Source: an uncultured Bacilli bacterium (GTDB lineage Bacteria; Bacillota_I; Bacilli_A; RF39; UBA660). Taken from it: a stretch of 31,541 nucleotides of DNA. The translations under genes and the position numbers were made by a program. The DNA lies in contig CAKOTD010000016.1 of the NCBI GenBank assembly GCA_934120015.1, positions 1-31,541 of the forward strand. Reading direction: 5' to 3'. Below, one piece after another: positions 1 to 6,761 of this stretch. The notes below the pieces were generated by a model that worked only from the letters and a program-made list of their open reading frames with translations, searched no databases and was not told the origin of the DNA. Positions within the stretch are counted from its first letter, which is position 1. Each line of letters opens with the position of its first letter.

Positions 1-18
1 ATCTATCACAAATTAATT

Positions 19-76
19 ATAACAAAAAATGTCCCCAAAGGGGACGGATAACAAAATTTATTTTGTTATTTTTTTA
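19..76 (+). terminator. Double hairpin with U-tract at window start
   Basis: Two consecutive perfect hairpins are visible. GTCCCC (31-36) pairs with GGGGAC (40-45), and ATAACAAAA (48-56) pairs with TTTTGTTAT (61-69), followed directly by a run of seven T. The second looks like an intrinsic terminator. ATAACAAAA also occurs at 19-27, so the 61-69 arm has two possible partners. It either ends a gene left of the window or acts as an attenuator for the small gene that follows. Confidence 0.55.
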
Positions 77-106
77 TTTTCTAAATTTAGAAAGGAGGTG
101 AATTTT

Positions 107-319
107 ATAAATTATTTCTTTGAAATAGTTGTGCCACAATTGTTGGAGTATTTTAAAGAAAATGCAAAGGATGTACCTTATTCTTTGCTTTCTGAAGTAT
201 TAATTAATAATAAGAACTATGAAAAAGAAGTAGAAGAAATGATTGAAAAATCAAAAGAAATAAGTAAAAAATATGAAGAAAATAAACAAACCGTCGGAGA
301 CTATATTAATGGGTTTTAG
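107..319 (+). CDS. Small unrecognised protein, about 71 aa, with an ATA at the expected start
   Basis: The reading frame is open to the TAG at 317-319. A full AGGAGG ribosome site lies at 93-98, and the codon at the right distance in frame (107-109) is ATA where an ATG would be expected. In-frame alternatives are an ATG at 29, which sits next to the terminator hairpins and is unlikely, and a GTG at 98 that overlaps the ribosome site itself. The predicted product begins NYFFEIVVPQ, is acidic and lysine/glutamate-rich, and ends in a charged helical stretch. It has no signal peptide or membrane segment. I do not recognise the family. It may use a rare ATA start, or it may be a gene silenced by a start-codon mutation. 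Confidence 0.4.
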   Translation: MNYFFEIVVPQLLEYFKENAKDVPYSLLSEVLINNKNYEKEVEEMIEKSKEISKKYEENKQTVGDYINGF

Positions 320-332
320 GGATATCCCCTAA

Positions 333-363
333 CAAGTAGATGGGTGTGTATACACCATGCTTG
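333..363 (+). other. Nested hairpin between the first two genes
   Basis: In the 102-nt gap, ATGG-TGT (340-347, one bulged G) can pair with ACACCAT (352-358), closed further out by CAAG (333-336) with CTTG (360-363). No U-tract follows, so it is not a terminator. It may be an mRNA leader or processing element for the gene at 422. Weak evidence, from inspection only. Confidence 0.25.
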
Positions 364-421
364 ATATATTGAATTCCTATATTACGTTACCCGTTCCCTA
401 CTATTTTGAAAGGAGATTTTT

Positions 422-985
422 ATGAGTGAAGAATGGTTAGAAAGGAAAGAAGTTCAAAATATGTTTTTGCTAACAACAAAACAATTTGGAAGAGTTTTAG
501 GAAATATAAAAAGAAGACACATGTATGATTATTTGTTATGGATAAATAGAGATAAAATTACTGAATCAAAAATGTATATAAATAAAGAATGTGTTGAATG
601 GTTAAGAAAAGTTTATTTCAATAAAGAAGTACATTACTTAACTTCTGAAATTGAATTTTATAAAGAAAAAATATTTGATTTAGAAAATAAGTTAGGAATA
701 GATCATAAAAGAAATAAATATGTATCTACTTCATTAAGATTTTTACCATATAAATTTGGTAAAAGTATAAGTGCTATTCATGTAGCTCTGTATAGAATGA
801 GAAAAGTATTTCCTTATCCTATAACATTTGAAGATGAAGGCGTAATATGTGTTAAAGAAGATGGAATTAAATGGTTATATGAAAACTATTTTAAAAGAGA
901 TTACCTTAAATCGTTAGAAGAATATAAATGGCATTTAGAAATACAAAAAAATAATTTAATATTTCAAAAAATAATAGATTTGTAG
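422..985 (+). CDS. Unrecognised 187-aa protein with an internal duplication
   Basis: The ATG at 422 follows AAAGGAG with good spacing. The protein is soluble, basic and rich in aromatic residues. It appears to consist of two related halves: residues about 21-84 (starting QFGRVLGNI) and about 111-174 (starting KFGKSISAI). Each half has the pattern FG...I, a lysine/glutamate pair, WL...YF and then a charged helix, and they align with a single one-residue gap. Each half begins with a segment that could be a helix-turn-helix, so DNA binding is possible, but I cannot name a family. It lies in an accessory stretch before a DUF6119-like gene and could be a phage- or defence-related regulator. That role is inference only. 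Confidence 0.6.
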   Translation: MSEEWLERKEVQNMFLLTTKQFGRVLGNIKRRHMYDYLLWINRDKITESKMYINKECVEWLRKVYFNKEVHYLTSEIEFYKEKIFDLENKLGIDHKRNKYVSTSLRFLPYKFGKSISAIHVALYRMRKVFPYPITFEDEGVICVKEDGIKWLYENYFKRDYLKSLEEYKWHLEIQKNNLIFQKIIDL

Positions 986-1023
986 TAATTTGTAGAAATA
1001 TTTGATATAATATTTTTAGATTT

Positions 1024-1076
1024 AAAGGGCTAGTACAGACTTTGAGTAAGTTTTGTATTGCCCTTTTTTTGAAGTT
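1024..1076 (+). terminator. Long intrinsic terminator or attenuator before the DUF6119-like gene
   Basis: AAAGGGC (1024-1030) pairs with GCCCTTT (1059-1065 region), followed by further T. Inside, TACAGACTT can pair with AGTTTTGTA, giving a long two-part stem. It lies 40 nt after one stop codon and 13 nt before the ribosome site of the next gene. A TATAAT at about 1005 lies just upstream. It either ends the 422-985 transcript or attenuates the gene at 1089. Confidence 0.7.
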
Positions 1077-1088
1077 GGAGGTAGTAAA

Positions 1089-2657
1089 ATGCAGTATAAC
1101 ATTTTTAAAATTAAAAATAAAAAAGAACTTTTAGAGAGTATGGAAGAAAAAGAGTATAAAAAGTGTGGTAATGATATTACTAGTGGTGAATATTGTTTAA
1201 ATTTGTATTGTAAATATGAAGAAAACCAAAAAATTAGTTGGAAATCAGTATTTGATGCTTTTGGAGAAAATAATATTCCAAGTAAATCAGGTGTTGCAAG
1301 TATAGTATTATGTAGTAAAAATAATAATGATACTTTTGCTATAACTTATGGTACAAGTAGTTTTCTTGCACAAAAGTATTGTGAAAGAGAATTTGGATTT
1401 GATTTTGCTAAGAGAATTGAATTAGATGAGATTAAAAGAAAAAGTTCTATTACATCTTCTTCAAATAAGAATTCATCAATTACTTCATATAAAAATACAA
1501 AAACTATTTTATATGATACAGGTGAGAATATAACTAGTTTATCTTTTACGCCTTTAAATGATTTTTACGGAAAAAGAATTGATATTGGAAAATCAATTAG
1601 GTTTAACGTTGACATTCCATTTGATCAAATATGTGAACTATTAGATAAAATCAAAAATGATTTACAAAAAAATCCTATAAATAAAATTCCTCTTCTTATT
1701 GAAGTGCGAAATAAAGAGGAGATTGTTGGATATTATGAAAATATGTATCAAGAACTTAGAAAAGAATTAGATAAATTTAAAAATGGTAATCAAGAAAATT
1801 ATAATTTGATTGATTTAAATGAGTTTACAATAGTAGGATGCAATTTTTATTTTGAAAATGAAGAAAGTAAAGTGTTAAAAGTTGGAAGAGATGAATATGA
1901 AATAGAAACATTAACACTTGCTGATTTATTTAATTTTAGCATTGAAAAAAACTTGGATATACAACAATTAGTAGAAGGTGCAAGAATAATATATAAAGAT
2001 GAATCTAATGAAACTATATATAGTGAATATTTAAAAAAACATATTAATTATGAATTGTCAGATGAAAACATATGCTTTTACGATGGTAGATGGTATGAAT
2101 ATAATAATGACTATATAAAGCTAATACAAGATGAAGTTAAAACAATTAATGTTATATATAAAGAAGAAGATAATATAAGTAAGTCAGAATTAAATGACAA
2201 AGAAGGATTATATAGAGAAGAAAAAATCAATAAGCTTTTAGCAAGTAAGTATTCAGGAATTTTATTAGATAGAGATTGTTTATTACTAAAATATGATAAT
2301 GAATTTAATCACAATGATTATAAAGTTGAAATTGCTGATTTAATTACTGATAACACATATTTTTCTTTGAAAATTGGTGATGCACAATCTTTGTCATACT
2401 GTGTTGATCAATCTTTGTTATCAGCTAACTTAATAAATTCTAAAATTGTTAATTTGAAAAAGATAGATAATGACAATATCCATAAATTTGGTTTATGGTT
2501 TTATTTGGAAAAGAAAAGAATTTTTAATAGTTTGCCAATTAACTTATTAAAATTAAATTCAATTATGCTAATTAGTAAACTTAGTATTTGGTCAAAACAA
2601 ATTAAATCAATGGGAAAAGAACCAATCATTTATGTAAGTAAATATGAATCAAATTAA
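1089..2657 (+). CDS. DUF6119 / TIGR04141-like protein (sporadically distributed family)
   Basis: I start it at the ATG at 1089 because GGAGG (1077-1081) precedes it. The frame is open further up, to 1053, but that would place the start inside the terminator hairpin. The product is 522 aa. Residues about 83-104 carry FAITYG, then EREFGF. This resembles the conserved block of the DUF6119/TIGR04141 family, where a phenylalanine/glycine strand is followed by an FG and a helix. A low-complexity Ser/Lys/Asn stretch follows at about residues 115-140. The C-terminal part is alternating strand and helix without known catalytic motifs. Length (around 500-550 aa) fits the family. Its function is unknown; scattered distribution among accessory genes suggests mobility or a role in host-parasite conflict, which is inference. 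The family call rests on remembered motifs. Confidence 0.55.
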   Translation: MQYNIFKIKNKKELLESMEEKEYKKCGNDITSGEYCLNLYCKYEENQKISWKSVFDAFGENNIPSKSGVASIVLCSKNNNDTFAITYGTSSFLAQKYCEREFGFDFAKRIELDEIKRKSSITSSSNKNSSITSYKNTKTILYDTGENITSLSFTPLNDFYGKRIDIGKSIRFNVDIPFDQICELLDKIKNDLQKNPINKIPLLIEVRNKEEIVGYYENMYQELRKELDKFKNGNQENYNLIDLNEFTIVGCNFYFENEESKVLKVGRDEYEIETLTLADLFNFSIEKNLDIQQLVEGARIIYKDESNETIYSEYLKKHINYELSDENICFYDGRWYEYNNDYIKLIQDEVKTINVIYKEEDNISKSELNDKEGLYREEKINKLLASKYSGILLDRDCLLLKYDNEFNHNDYKVEIADLITDNTYFSLKIGDAQSLSYCVDQSLLSANLINSKIVNLKKIDNDNIHKFGLWFYLEKKRIFNSLPINLLKLNSIMLISKLSIWSKQIKSMGKEPIIYVSKYESN

Positions 2658-2662
2658 TATAT

Positions 2663-2690
2663 TTGATTTAAATTAAATATATGTTATAAT
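2663..2690 (+). promoter_or_regulatory. Sigma-A type promoter of leader copy 1
   Basis: TTGATT (2663-2668) and a perfect TATAAT (2685-2690) are separated by 16 bp. Transcription would begin near 2697 and run into the duplicated leader. Confidence 0.7.
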
Positions 2691-2696
2691 TAATCC

Positions 2697-2821
2697 ATTA
2701 AGTATTACTAGCTTGGGTGTAAAACTCATTAGTTTATTTCCCCATATTGAAATTTACGCACACCTTTGTGTGTTAAATAAGTAAAAGTTCGTAATACTTG
2801 GTATTATGGACTTTTTTCTTT
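2697..2821 (+). ncRNA. Candidate cis-regulatory leader RNA, copy 1
   Basis: From the predicted start the RNA shows GGG (2715-2717) pairing with CCC (2740-2742) around an inner hairpin, AAACT/AGTTT (2722-2726/2731-2735). An invariant single-stranded stretch follows, then a GCACAC/GTGTGT hairpin. Last is a 14-bp terminator stem with a TTG loop (AAAGTTCGTAATAC with GTATTATGGACTTT, two wobble pairs) and a T-run. The 82 nt from 2740 to 2821 recur at 14548-14629 with two differences. A ribosome site (AAGGTGG) and an ORF follow. Promoter, folded domain, terminator and gene in that order is the arrangement of a riboswitch or attenuator. It matches no riboswitch class I recognise. Confidence 0.6.
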
Positions 2822-2843
2822 AGCAAAGGTGGTGAATAATAAA

Positions 2844-2999
2844 ATGAATGTGTCCATAGAAATTTTAGAATTTCCTTTGTGCGTAAAAAACAAGATATTA
2901 AGAATTAAACATATAACTAAACTATTTGATATGAATATCCCTTTAAGTAATATGAATTTTGATAATAAAGAAACATCTGATTTAAGTAACGATAAATGA
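2844..2999 (+). CDS. 51-aa fragment resembling half an RNA polymerase alpha C-terminal domain
   Basis: The ATG at 2844 follows AAGGTGG, and TGA at 2997-2999 closes the frame. Residues 4-30 (SIEILEFPL then KNKILRIKHITKLFDM) resemble the first helices of the RNA polymerase alpha C-terminal domain, where I-E-x-L-x-L-S is followed by N-x-L-K-x-x-x-I-x-T-V-x-x-L. The second half of that helix-hairpin-helix domain is missing; the remainder is Asn/Asp/Ser-rich. It could be a remnant of a larger alpha-CTD-like accessory protein, or a genuine small protein controlled by the leader directly upstream. It is the first ORF after leader copy 1. The similarity is by eye. Confidence 0.4.
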   Translation: MNVSIEILEFPLCVKNKILRIKHITKLFDMNIPLSNMNFDNKETSDLSNDK

Positions 3000-3068
3000 C
3001 TAAATATGTAATTACTAGTGAAAAAAGAACTGATGATGACAGTAATTAATATAAAGATGGGATGTATT

Positions 3069-3467
3069 ATGAAAAAAATGAATGTTATTGTAGTGTTTGA
3101 TAATACATTAGAAAATACATTAATGTGTAAACGAACTAAAGAACCATATATGGGAATGTATAATTTAGTAGGAGGAAAGAAAATGATGGATTAAAAGAAG
3201 CTTATAGAGAATTAGAAGAAGAAACAAATAAAAAAAGCAGATATAGAATTAATTCACTTTATGAATCTTACTTATGATAAATGGAATAAAGAATTAGAAG
3301 TCCATTATGGAATATTAAAAAATGAAGTTGAATTGATTGAAGAGGTAAACAAACTAGAATGGGTAAGTATTAATGATAATTTCTTTGATGTGAATAGATA
3401 TGAAGGAGAAGGTAATGTTGGTCATATAATTGAAGAAATTAAAATTAATTTGAAAGTAATTAAATAG
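3069..3467 (+). pseudogene. NUDIX hydrolase pseudogene, two frameshifts
   Basis: The first frame begins at the ATG at 3069 (MKKMNVIVVFDNT...) and reaches YNLVGGK before a stop near 3192. The next frame carries NDGLKEAYRELEEETN, the rest of a Nudix box (GGK then E..REL.EET). The third frame continues as ADIELIHFMNLTYDKW to the stop at 3467. Joined together they give one coherent NUDIX hydrolase of about 135 aa. Both breaks lie in A-rich runs (about 3180-3190 and about 3228-3235), where replication slippage or assembly error is easiest. As read, no functional enzyme can be made. Substrate is unknown; small enzymes of this kind clean nucleotides or dinucleotides. Confidence 0.8.
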
Positions 3468-3500
3468 TAGTATTTTATTAAATTTGATTACTTTCAAAAC

Positions 3501-3524
3501 TTAGTTCCCGATGGACTAAATTTT
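3501..3524 (+). terminator. Hairpin after NUDIX pseudogene
   Basis: TTAGTTC (3501-3507) pairs with GGACTAA (3513-3519) around CCGAT, followed by ATTTT. The T-tract is short and interrupted, so termination would be weak. Confidence 0.45.
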
Positions 3525-3525
3525 A

Positions 3526-3553
3526 TTGATTTATTTTATTTTTTTGATATAAT
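3526..3553 (+). promoter_or_regulatory. Promoter of the sialic acid operon
   Basis: TTGATT (3526-3531) and TATAAT (3548-3553) are 16 bp apart. The transcript would start near 3560, leaving an untranslated leader of about 155 nt before the first large gene. Confidence 0.7.
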
Positions 3554-3621
3554 AGGTATCAAATTGAGCGTTAATATTTTATTTTTAAAACTTAAACTTA
3601 ATGTTGAGGTGGCAATAATAT

Positions 3622-3663
3622 ATGAATATAAGTATTTTGATAATAAAAATTATATGTAATTAG
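3622..3663 (+). CDS. Possible 13-aa isoleucine-rich leader peptide
   Basis: GAGGTGG (3606-3612) sits about 9 nt before an ATG that opens a 13-codon frame, MNISILIIKIICN, ending in TAG. Six of the thirteen residues are isoleucine. A weak hairpin and T-run follow (3668-3696), then the operon. Leader peptide, hairpin and operon in that order suggest translation-coupled attenuation. An AT-rich background favours Ile codons by chance, so the case rests mainly on the ribosome site and the position. Confidence 0.35.
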   Translation: MNISILIIKIICN

Positions 3664-3667
3664 TAAG

Positions 3668-3696
3668 AAGTGATTGTTTTTAATGACCACTTTTTA
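3668..3696 (+). terminator. Weak attenuator-like hairpin before the sialic acid operon
   Basis: AAGTG (3668-3672) pairs with CACTT (3688-3692), with a possible inner TT/AA extension, followed by TTTTA. It lies between the short ORF and the AAGGAG of the 484-aa gene. The stem is short, so strength is uncertain. Confidence 0.35.
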
Positions 3697-3716
3697 TTAG
3701 ATAAGGAGTAATTAGT

Positions 3717-5171
3717 ATGAATGTATTTGACAGTTTTTTGCAATATGAAAAAGAAAATAAGTTATATGATAAAGAAGTATTGGGTTTTAAATATTGGGAA
3801 TATGTGAGATTCGTTATATATACGGAAGTTAAGATTAAAGTTGGTCAGTTATCAGAATTGTTAGCTGTGCCAAATTTAACTTGGAAAAATTATAGATTTA
3901 ATTTGAAAGAACTTAATAAATATTTAGGATTGAGTAAAATAAAAAAATGTGATTTGTTATTTATATCACATCCTAGAAGAATAAATCAAAATGGAAAATA
4001 TGAAAACATTTATACTGATGAAGTTGAAAAGTATTTATCCAATAAATATGCATGTCTAACTTTTGAAGAACCGTGTTGGAATTCTTATGTTTCATCTGAT
4101 AAAGGTCACTTATTTCCAACTATTACTGAAAATATAAGATATACTGATATTTTAGAATTATCATATTTATTAAAAAAGAAAATATATAAATTTTTTAATA
4201 AGAACAAAATAAAATTAATTGAAAAAGAAGTTATCAACATATTATGTGCTTTAAATAATGAATATAATGTTGACATTATGTATTTGAAAGATAGGACTGT
4301 AAATTCTATAATATATGGATTGCTGATGAAACAAAAATATTTTAGAATTTTAAAAAAAATAAATCCTAAAGCAGTTCTGATTAATTATTGGCCTACTGAT
4401 TTTAAAACTTTAATTATGGACATATGTAATGATTTAGAAATTCCAACAATTGAGCTTCAACACGGAACAATAACTTTCGATGACCCAATTGAACATAAGT
4501 GTTATGATAATAATATATGTAAAAATGTTTCAGATTACTTCTTTTCGTTTGGTAAGGTTCATACTGATGAAAATTATTTAACGACAAAACCGGCTTGTTT
4601 AAAAGATGTTGGATATCCTTTTTTAGAAAAAAAAGTAAAAGAAAAATATAAATTACCTGTTGGACTTAAGAAAAATAAAAAGTATATTTTAATTATTTCA
4701 CAAACAATAATTGGTGAAGAAATGAGTGAGTTTGCATCAAAATTAGCAGATTTGCTTATGGACAATGATGAATATACAATAATATTTAAATTCCATCCAA
4801 ATGAAGTTGATAGAAATTACTCAAATTTAGAAAAGAAAAATATTATACAGATAAAGCAAAAAGGTGAAGAAATATATAAATATCAAAAATTTTCGCATTT
4901 GCAAGTTGGTGTTTATAGTACAGCAATTTATGAGGGACTTGCCTTTGGAATTCCTACTTTCATATTAAGAGGAATGAGTGGTTCAGAGGAATCTGAAAAA
5001 TTGTTATCTTACATGAAAAAAGGTGTTTATTTTATAAATGATGAAAAGGAATTATATAATAGTATTCAAGATAAATTGACTTGCCCTTTGAAATCGGATA
5101 TAGATAAATTGTGGAAACAAAATAGTTTGAAAAATATAGAAAAAGAATTAGAAAATTTATTAAAGAAGTAG
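3717..5171 (+). CDS. GT-B-like glycosyltransferase, candidate sialyltransferase or capsule transferase
   Basis: The ATG at 3717 follows AAGGAG. The 484-aa protein has no signal peptide or obvious membrane helix. The C-terminal half carries motifs typical of GT-B enzymes that use nucleotide-activated acidic sugars or polyol phosphates: ELQHG at residues 246-250, FKFHPNE at 357-363 and YSTAIYEGLAFG at 400-411. A histidine-proline followed later by a serine-threonine is the signature seen in several bacterial sialyltransferase and capsule families, though the usual acidic motif here reads QHG. It is the first gene of an operon that makes CMP-sialic acid and is the only transferase there, so using CMP-sialic acid as donor is the simplest inference. 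It could instead build another part of the same glycan. No exporter is encoded nearby. Confidence 0.65.
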   Translation: MNVFDSFLQYEKENKLYDKEVLGFKYWEYVRFVIYTEVKIKVGQLSELLAVPNLTWKNYRFNLKELNKYLGLSKIKKCDLLFISHPRRINQNGKYENIYTDEVEKYLSNKYACLTFEEPCWNSYVSSDKGHLFPTITENIRYTDILELSYLLKKKIYKFFNKNKIKLIEKEVINILCALNNEYNVDIMYLKDRTVNSIIYGLLMKQKYFRILKKINPKAVLINYWPTDFKTLIMDICNDLEIPTIELQHGTITFDDPIEHKCYDNNICKNVSDYFFSFGKVHTDENYLTTKPACLKDVGYPFLEKKVKEKYKLPVGLKKNKKYILIISQTIIGEEMSEFASKLADLLMDNDEYTIIFKFHPNEVDRNYSNLEKKNIIQIKQKGEEIYKYQKFSHLQVGVYSTAIYEGLAFGIPTFILRGMSGSEESEKLLSYMKKGVYFINDEKELYNSIQDKLTCPLKSDIDKLWKQNSLKNIEKELENLLKK

Positions 5172-5183
5172 AGGTTGAATAAA

Positions 5184-6089
5184 GTGAAAGAAGAATGTAT
5201 ATTTTTGAGAGATTTATCTTCAATTCCAAGTATAGATATAACAATACCTACTAATTGGTTATTAATAAACTCAATGTCAAATAATATGAATGTTTCAGAT
5301 GTAATGATACGATATTTAGTAGTAAAAGAGTTTTACGCATGTGCTAATTCTAATGAAAAAGAATTGTTATATAATCAAAAAGGAAATATGACTTATGATG
5401 TAATAAATGAATTAGGATTTCCTATGATGGCTTTATATTATAAAATGCAATCTAAAAGGGCTGAATATGTAAAAAGAATAACAACAATAAATGTTGAAGA
5501 TTCGGTATATAATTTTATAGATTTGATAGAAAAAGTAGATAAACATGGATTTGATACAAAGTATCCATTAGAAATTAATCAAGATTTTTGTTTGTTAGAT
5601 GGTGCTCATAGATTAGCATTAGCGTTATATCATAAAATTCAAAAAATTAAAATTTTTTTCAATGATGGTTTAAATTTCACACCAAATTATTCATTACAAT
5701 GGTTTAAAGATATGAATATGTTTGAATATATTGATATTATTATGGATACCTACAAAACTATACTTGAAGAAAATAATAGTATATATATTATGTGTTCACA
5801 AGAAAAAATAGATTTTAACAAATATAAAGAGAAATTTTTTATAGAAGAAATACAATTTTATAAAGAATTGACAGAACAATTTGAATTATTGTACGATTGT
5901 AAATTAGGAAATGAAGTTAAATTTTATAAGTTAATTTCAAAATTCAATAATGATAAAACTACATATCCAATATATTCAGAAAAGATTAATATTCCTGTAA
6001 TTAAAAATGAACTTGAAGAAGAAATAATTAAATTTTGTAATTCAAAAAATATAATTTTAATGAAGCAAAAAGGTGATGAAAATGTATAA
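5184..6089 (+). CDS. ParB/sulfiredoxin-fold-like protein in the sialic acid operon
   Basis: I prefer the GTG at 5184, with GAGG at 5171-5174 nine bases before it; a TTG at 5175 abuts that site. The product is about 301 aa. Around residues 137-147 it has LLDGAHRLALA, matching the D-G-x-H-R motif of ParB/Srx-fold domains, which bind nucleotides or phosphoryl groups. The N-terminal part is helical. The C-terminal third is unrecognised. Such domains occur in surface polysaccharide clusters as well as in partition proteins, and some members of the fold are small-molecule kinases or CTPases. Here it sits directly between the transferase and neuA, whose first codons overlap its end. A role in precursor handling is inference; chromosome partition is unlikely. 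Confidence 0.6.
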   Translation: MKEECIFLRDLSSIPSIDITIPTNWLLINSMSNNMNVSDVMIRYLVVKEFYACANSNEKELLYNQKGNMTYDVINELGFPMMALYYKMQSKRAEYVKRITTINVEDSVYNFIDLIEKVDKHGFDTKYPLEINQDFCLLDGAHRLALALYHKIQKIKIFFNDGLNFTPNYSLQWFKDMNMFEYIDIIMDTYKTILEENNSIYIMCSQEKIDFNKYKEKFFIEEIQFYKELTEQFELLYDCKLGNEVKFYKLISKFNNDKTTYPIYSEKINIPVIKNELEEEIIKFCNSKNIILMKQKGDENV

Positions 6090-6759
6090 AAATAAAAAAA
6101 TTATTTGTTTCATTCCTGCAAGAAAGGGAAGTAAAAGGGTTCCATTTAAAAATGGTAAATTATTGGATGGGAGACCTTTATTTCAATATAGCGTTGATGT
6201 AGCAAAAAAATCATCTTATGTCGATGATATAATAGTAAGTACAGATTCAGAGAAAATATTAGAACAAGCTCATAAATTAGGATGTATAAAAAATGAATTA
6301 AGACCAGATTATTTATCTGATGATAAAGCTAGAATAATAGACTCTATGTTATATGAACTTTCATTACTTGATGAGCATTATGATGCAATTATTTTATTAC
6401 AACCAACTTTTCCATATAGAACAGTAGATTTGCTTAATAATGCAATAGAAAAATATTTTGAAAAAGAAACATCTTTAATTACAGTTGTTAAATCAAAAGA
6501 ACAACCACTATTTATTAGAAGAATAGTAAATGATAAATTAGAAAAAATATTACATGATTCTAGTGATGTTAGAAGCCAATGTTTTGAAGAATTTTATAGA
6601 ATTATAGGATGTATTTATATAAATAATGTTAATTTGATAACAAAAGAAACAATTCTTAATGAAAATGAGATTCCACTAATTATTGATGATATTTTTGATA
6701 TTGATATTGATACACCAGAAGATTTTGAGAGGGCAGAAAGAAAAATTAAAGGTGAATAG
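6082..6759 (+). CDS. neuA: CMP-sialic acid synthetase (acylneuraminate cytidylyltransferase)
   Basis: This enzyme activates the free acidic sugar with CTP to give CMP-sialic acid. FIPARKGSKR at residues 10-19 is the nucleotide-binding signature. ILLQPTFPYRT and a C-terminal acidic stretch ending DIDIDTPEDF fit the family, as does the length of 225 aa. I choose the ATG at 6082 because AAGGTG ends at 6075; upstream GTG/ATG codons at 6073 and 6076 lie within that site. The start overlaps the previous stop by 8 nt, suggesting translational coupling. With neuB and neuC in the same operon the sugar is probably N-acetylneuraminic acid. A legionaminic-type synthetase is possible, but the extra genes that pathway needs are not here. 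Confidence 0.9.
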   Translation: MYKNKKIICFIPARKGSKRVPFKNGKLLDGRPLFQYSVDVAKKSSYVDDIIVSTDSEKILEQAHKLGCIKNELRPDYLSDDKARIIDSMLYELSLLDEHYDAIILLQPTFPYRTVDLLNNAIEKYFEKETSLITVVKSKEQPLFIRRIVNDKLEKILHDSSDVRSQCFEEFYRIIGCIYINNVNLITKETILNENEIPLIIDDIFDIDIDTPEDFERAERKIKGE

Positions 6760-6761
6760 TC

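Noticed and set aside
2747..2776. A ten-codon TTG-start frame inside the leader core, identical in both copies
   Set aside because: No ribosome site precedes it in either copy, and the sequence is better explained by the GCACAC/GTGTGT hairpin. With two near-identical copies, codon-level conservation cannot be tested.
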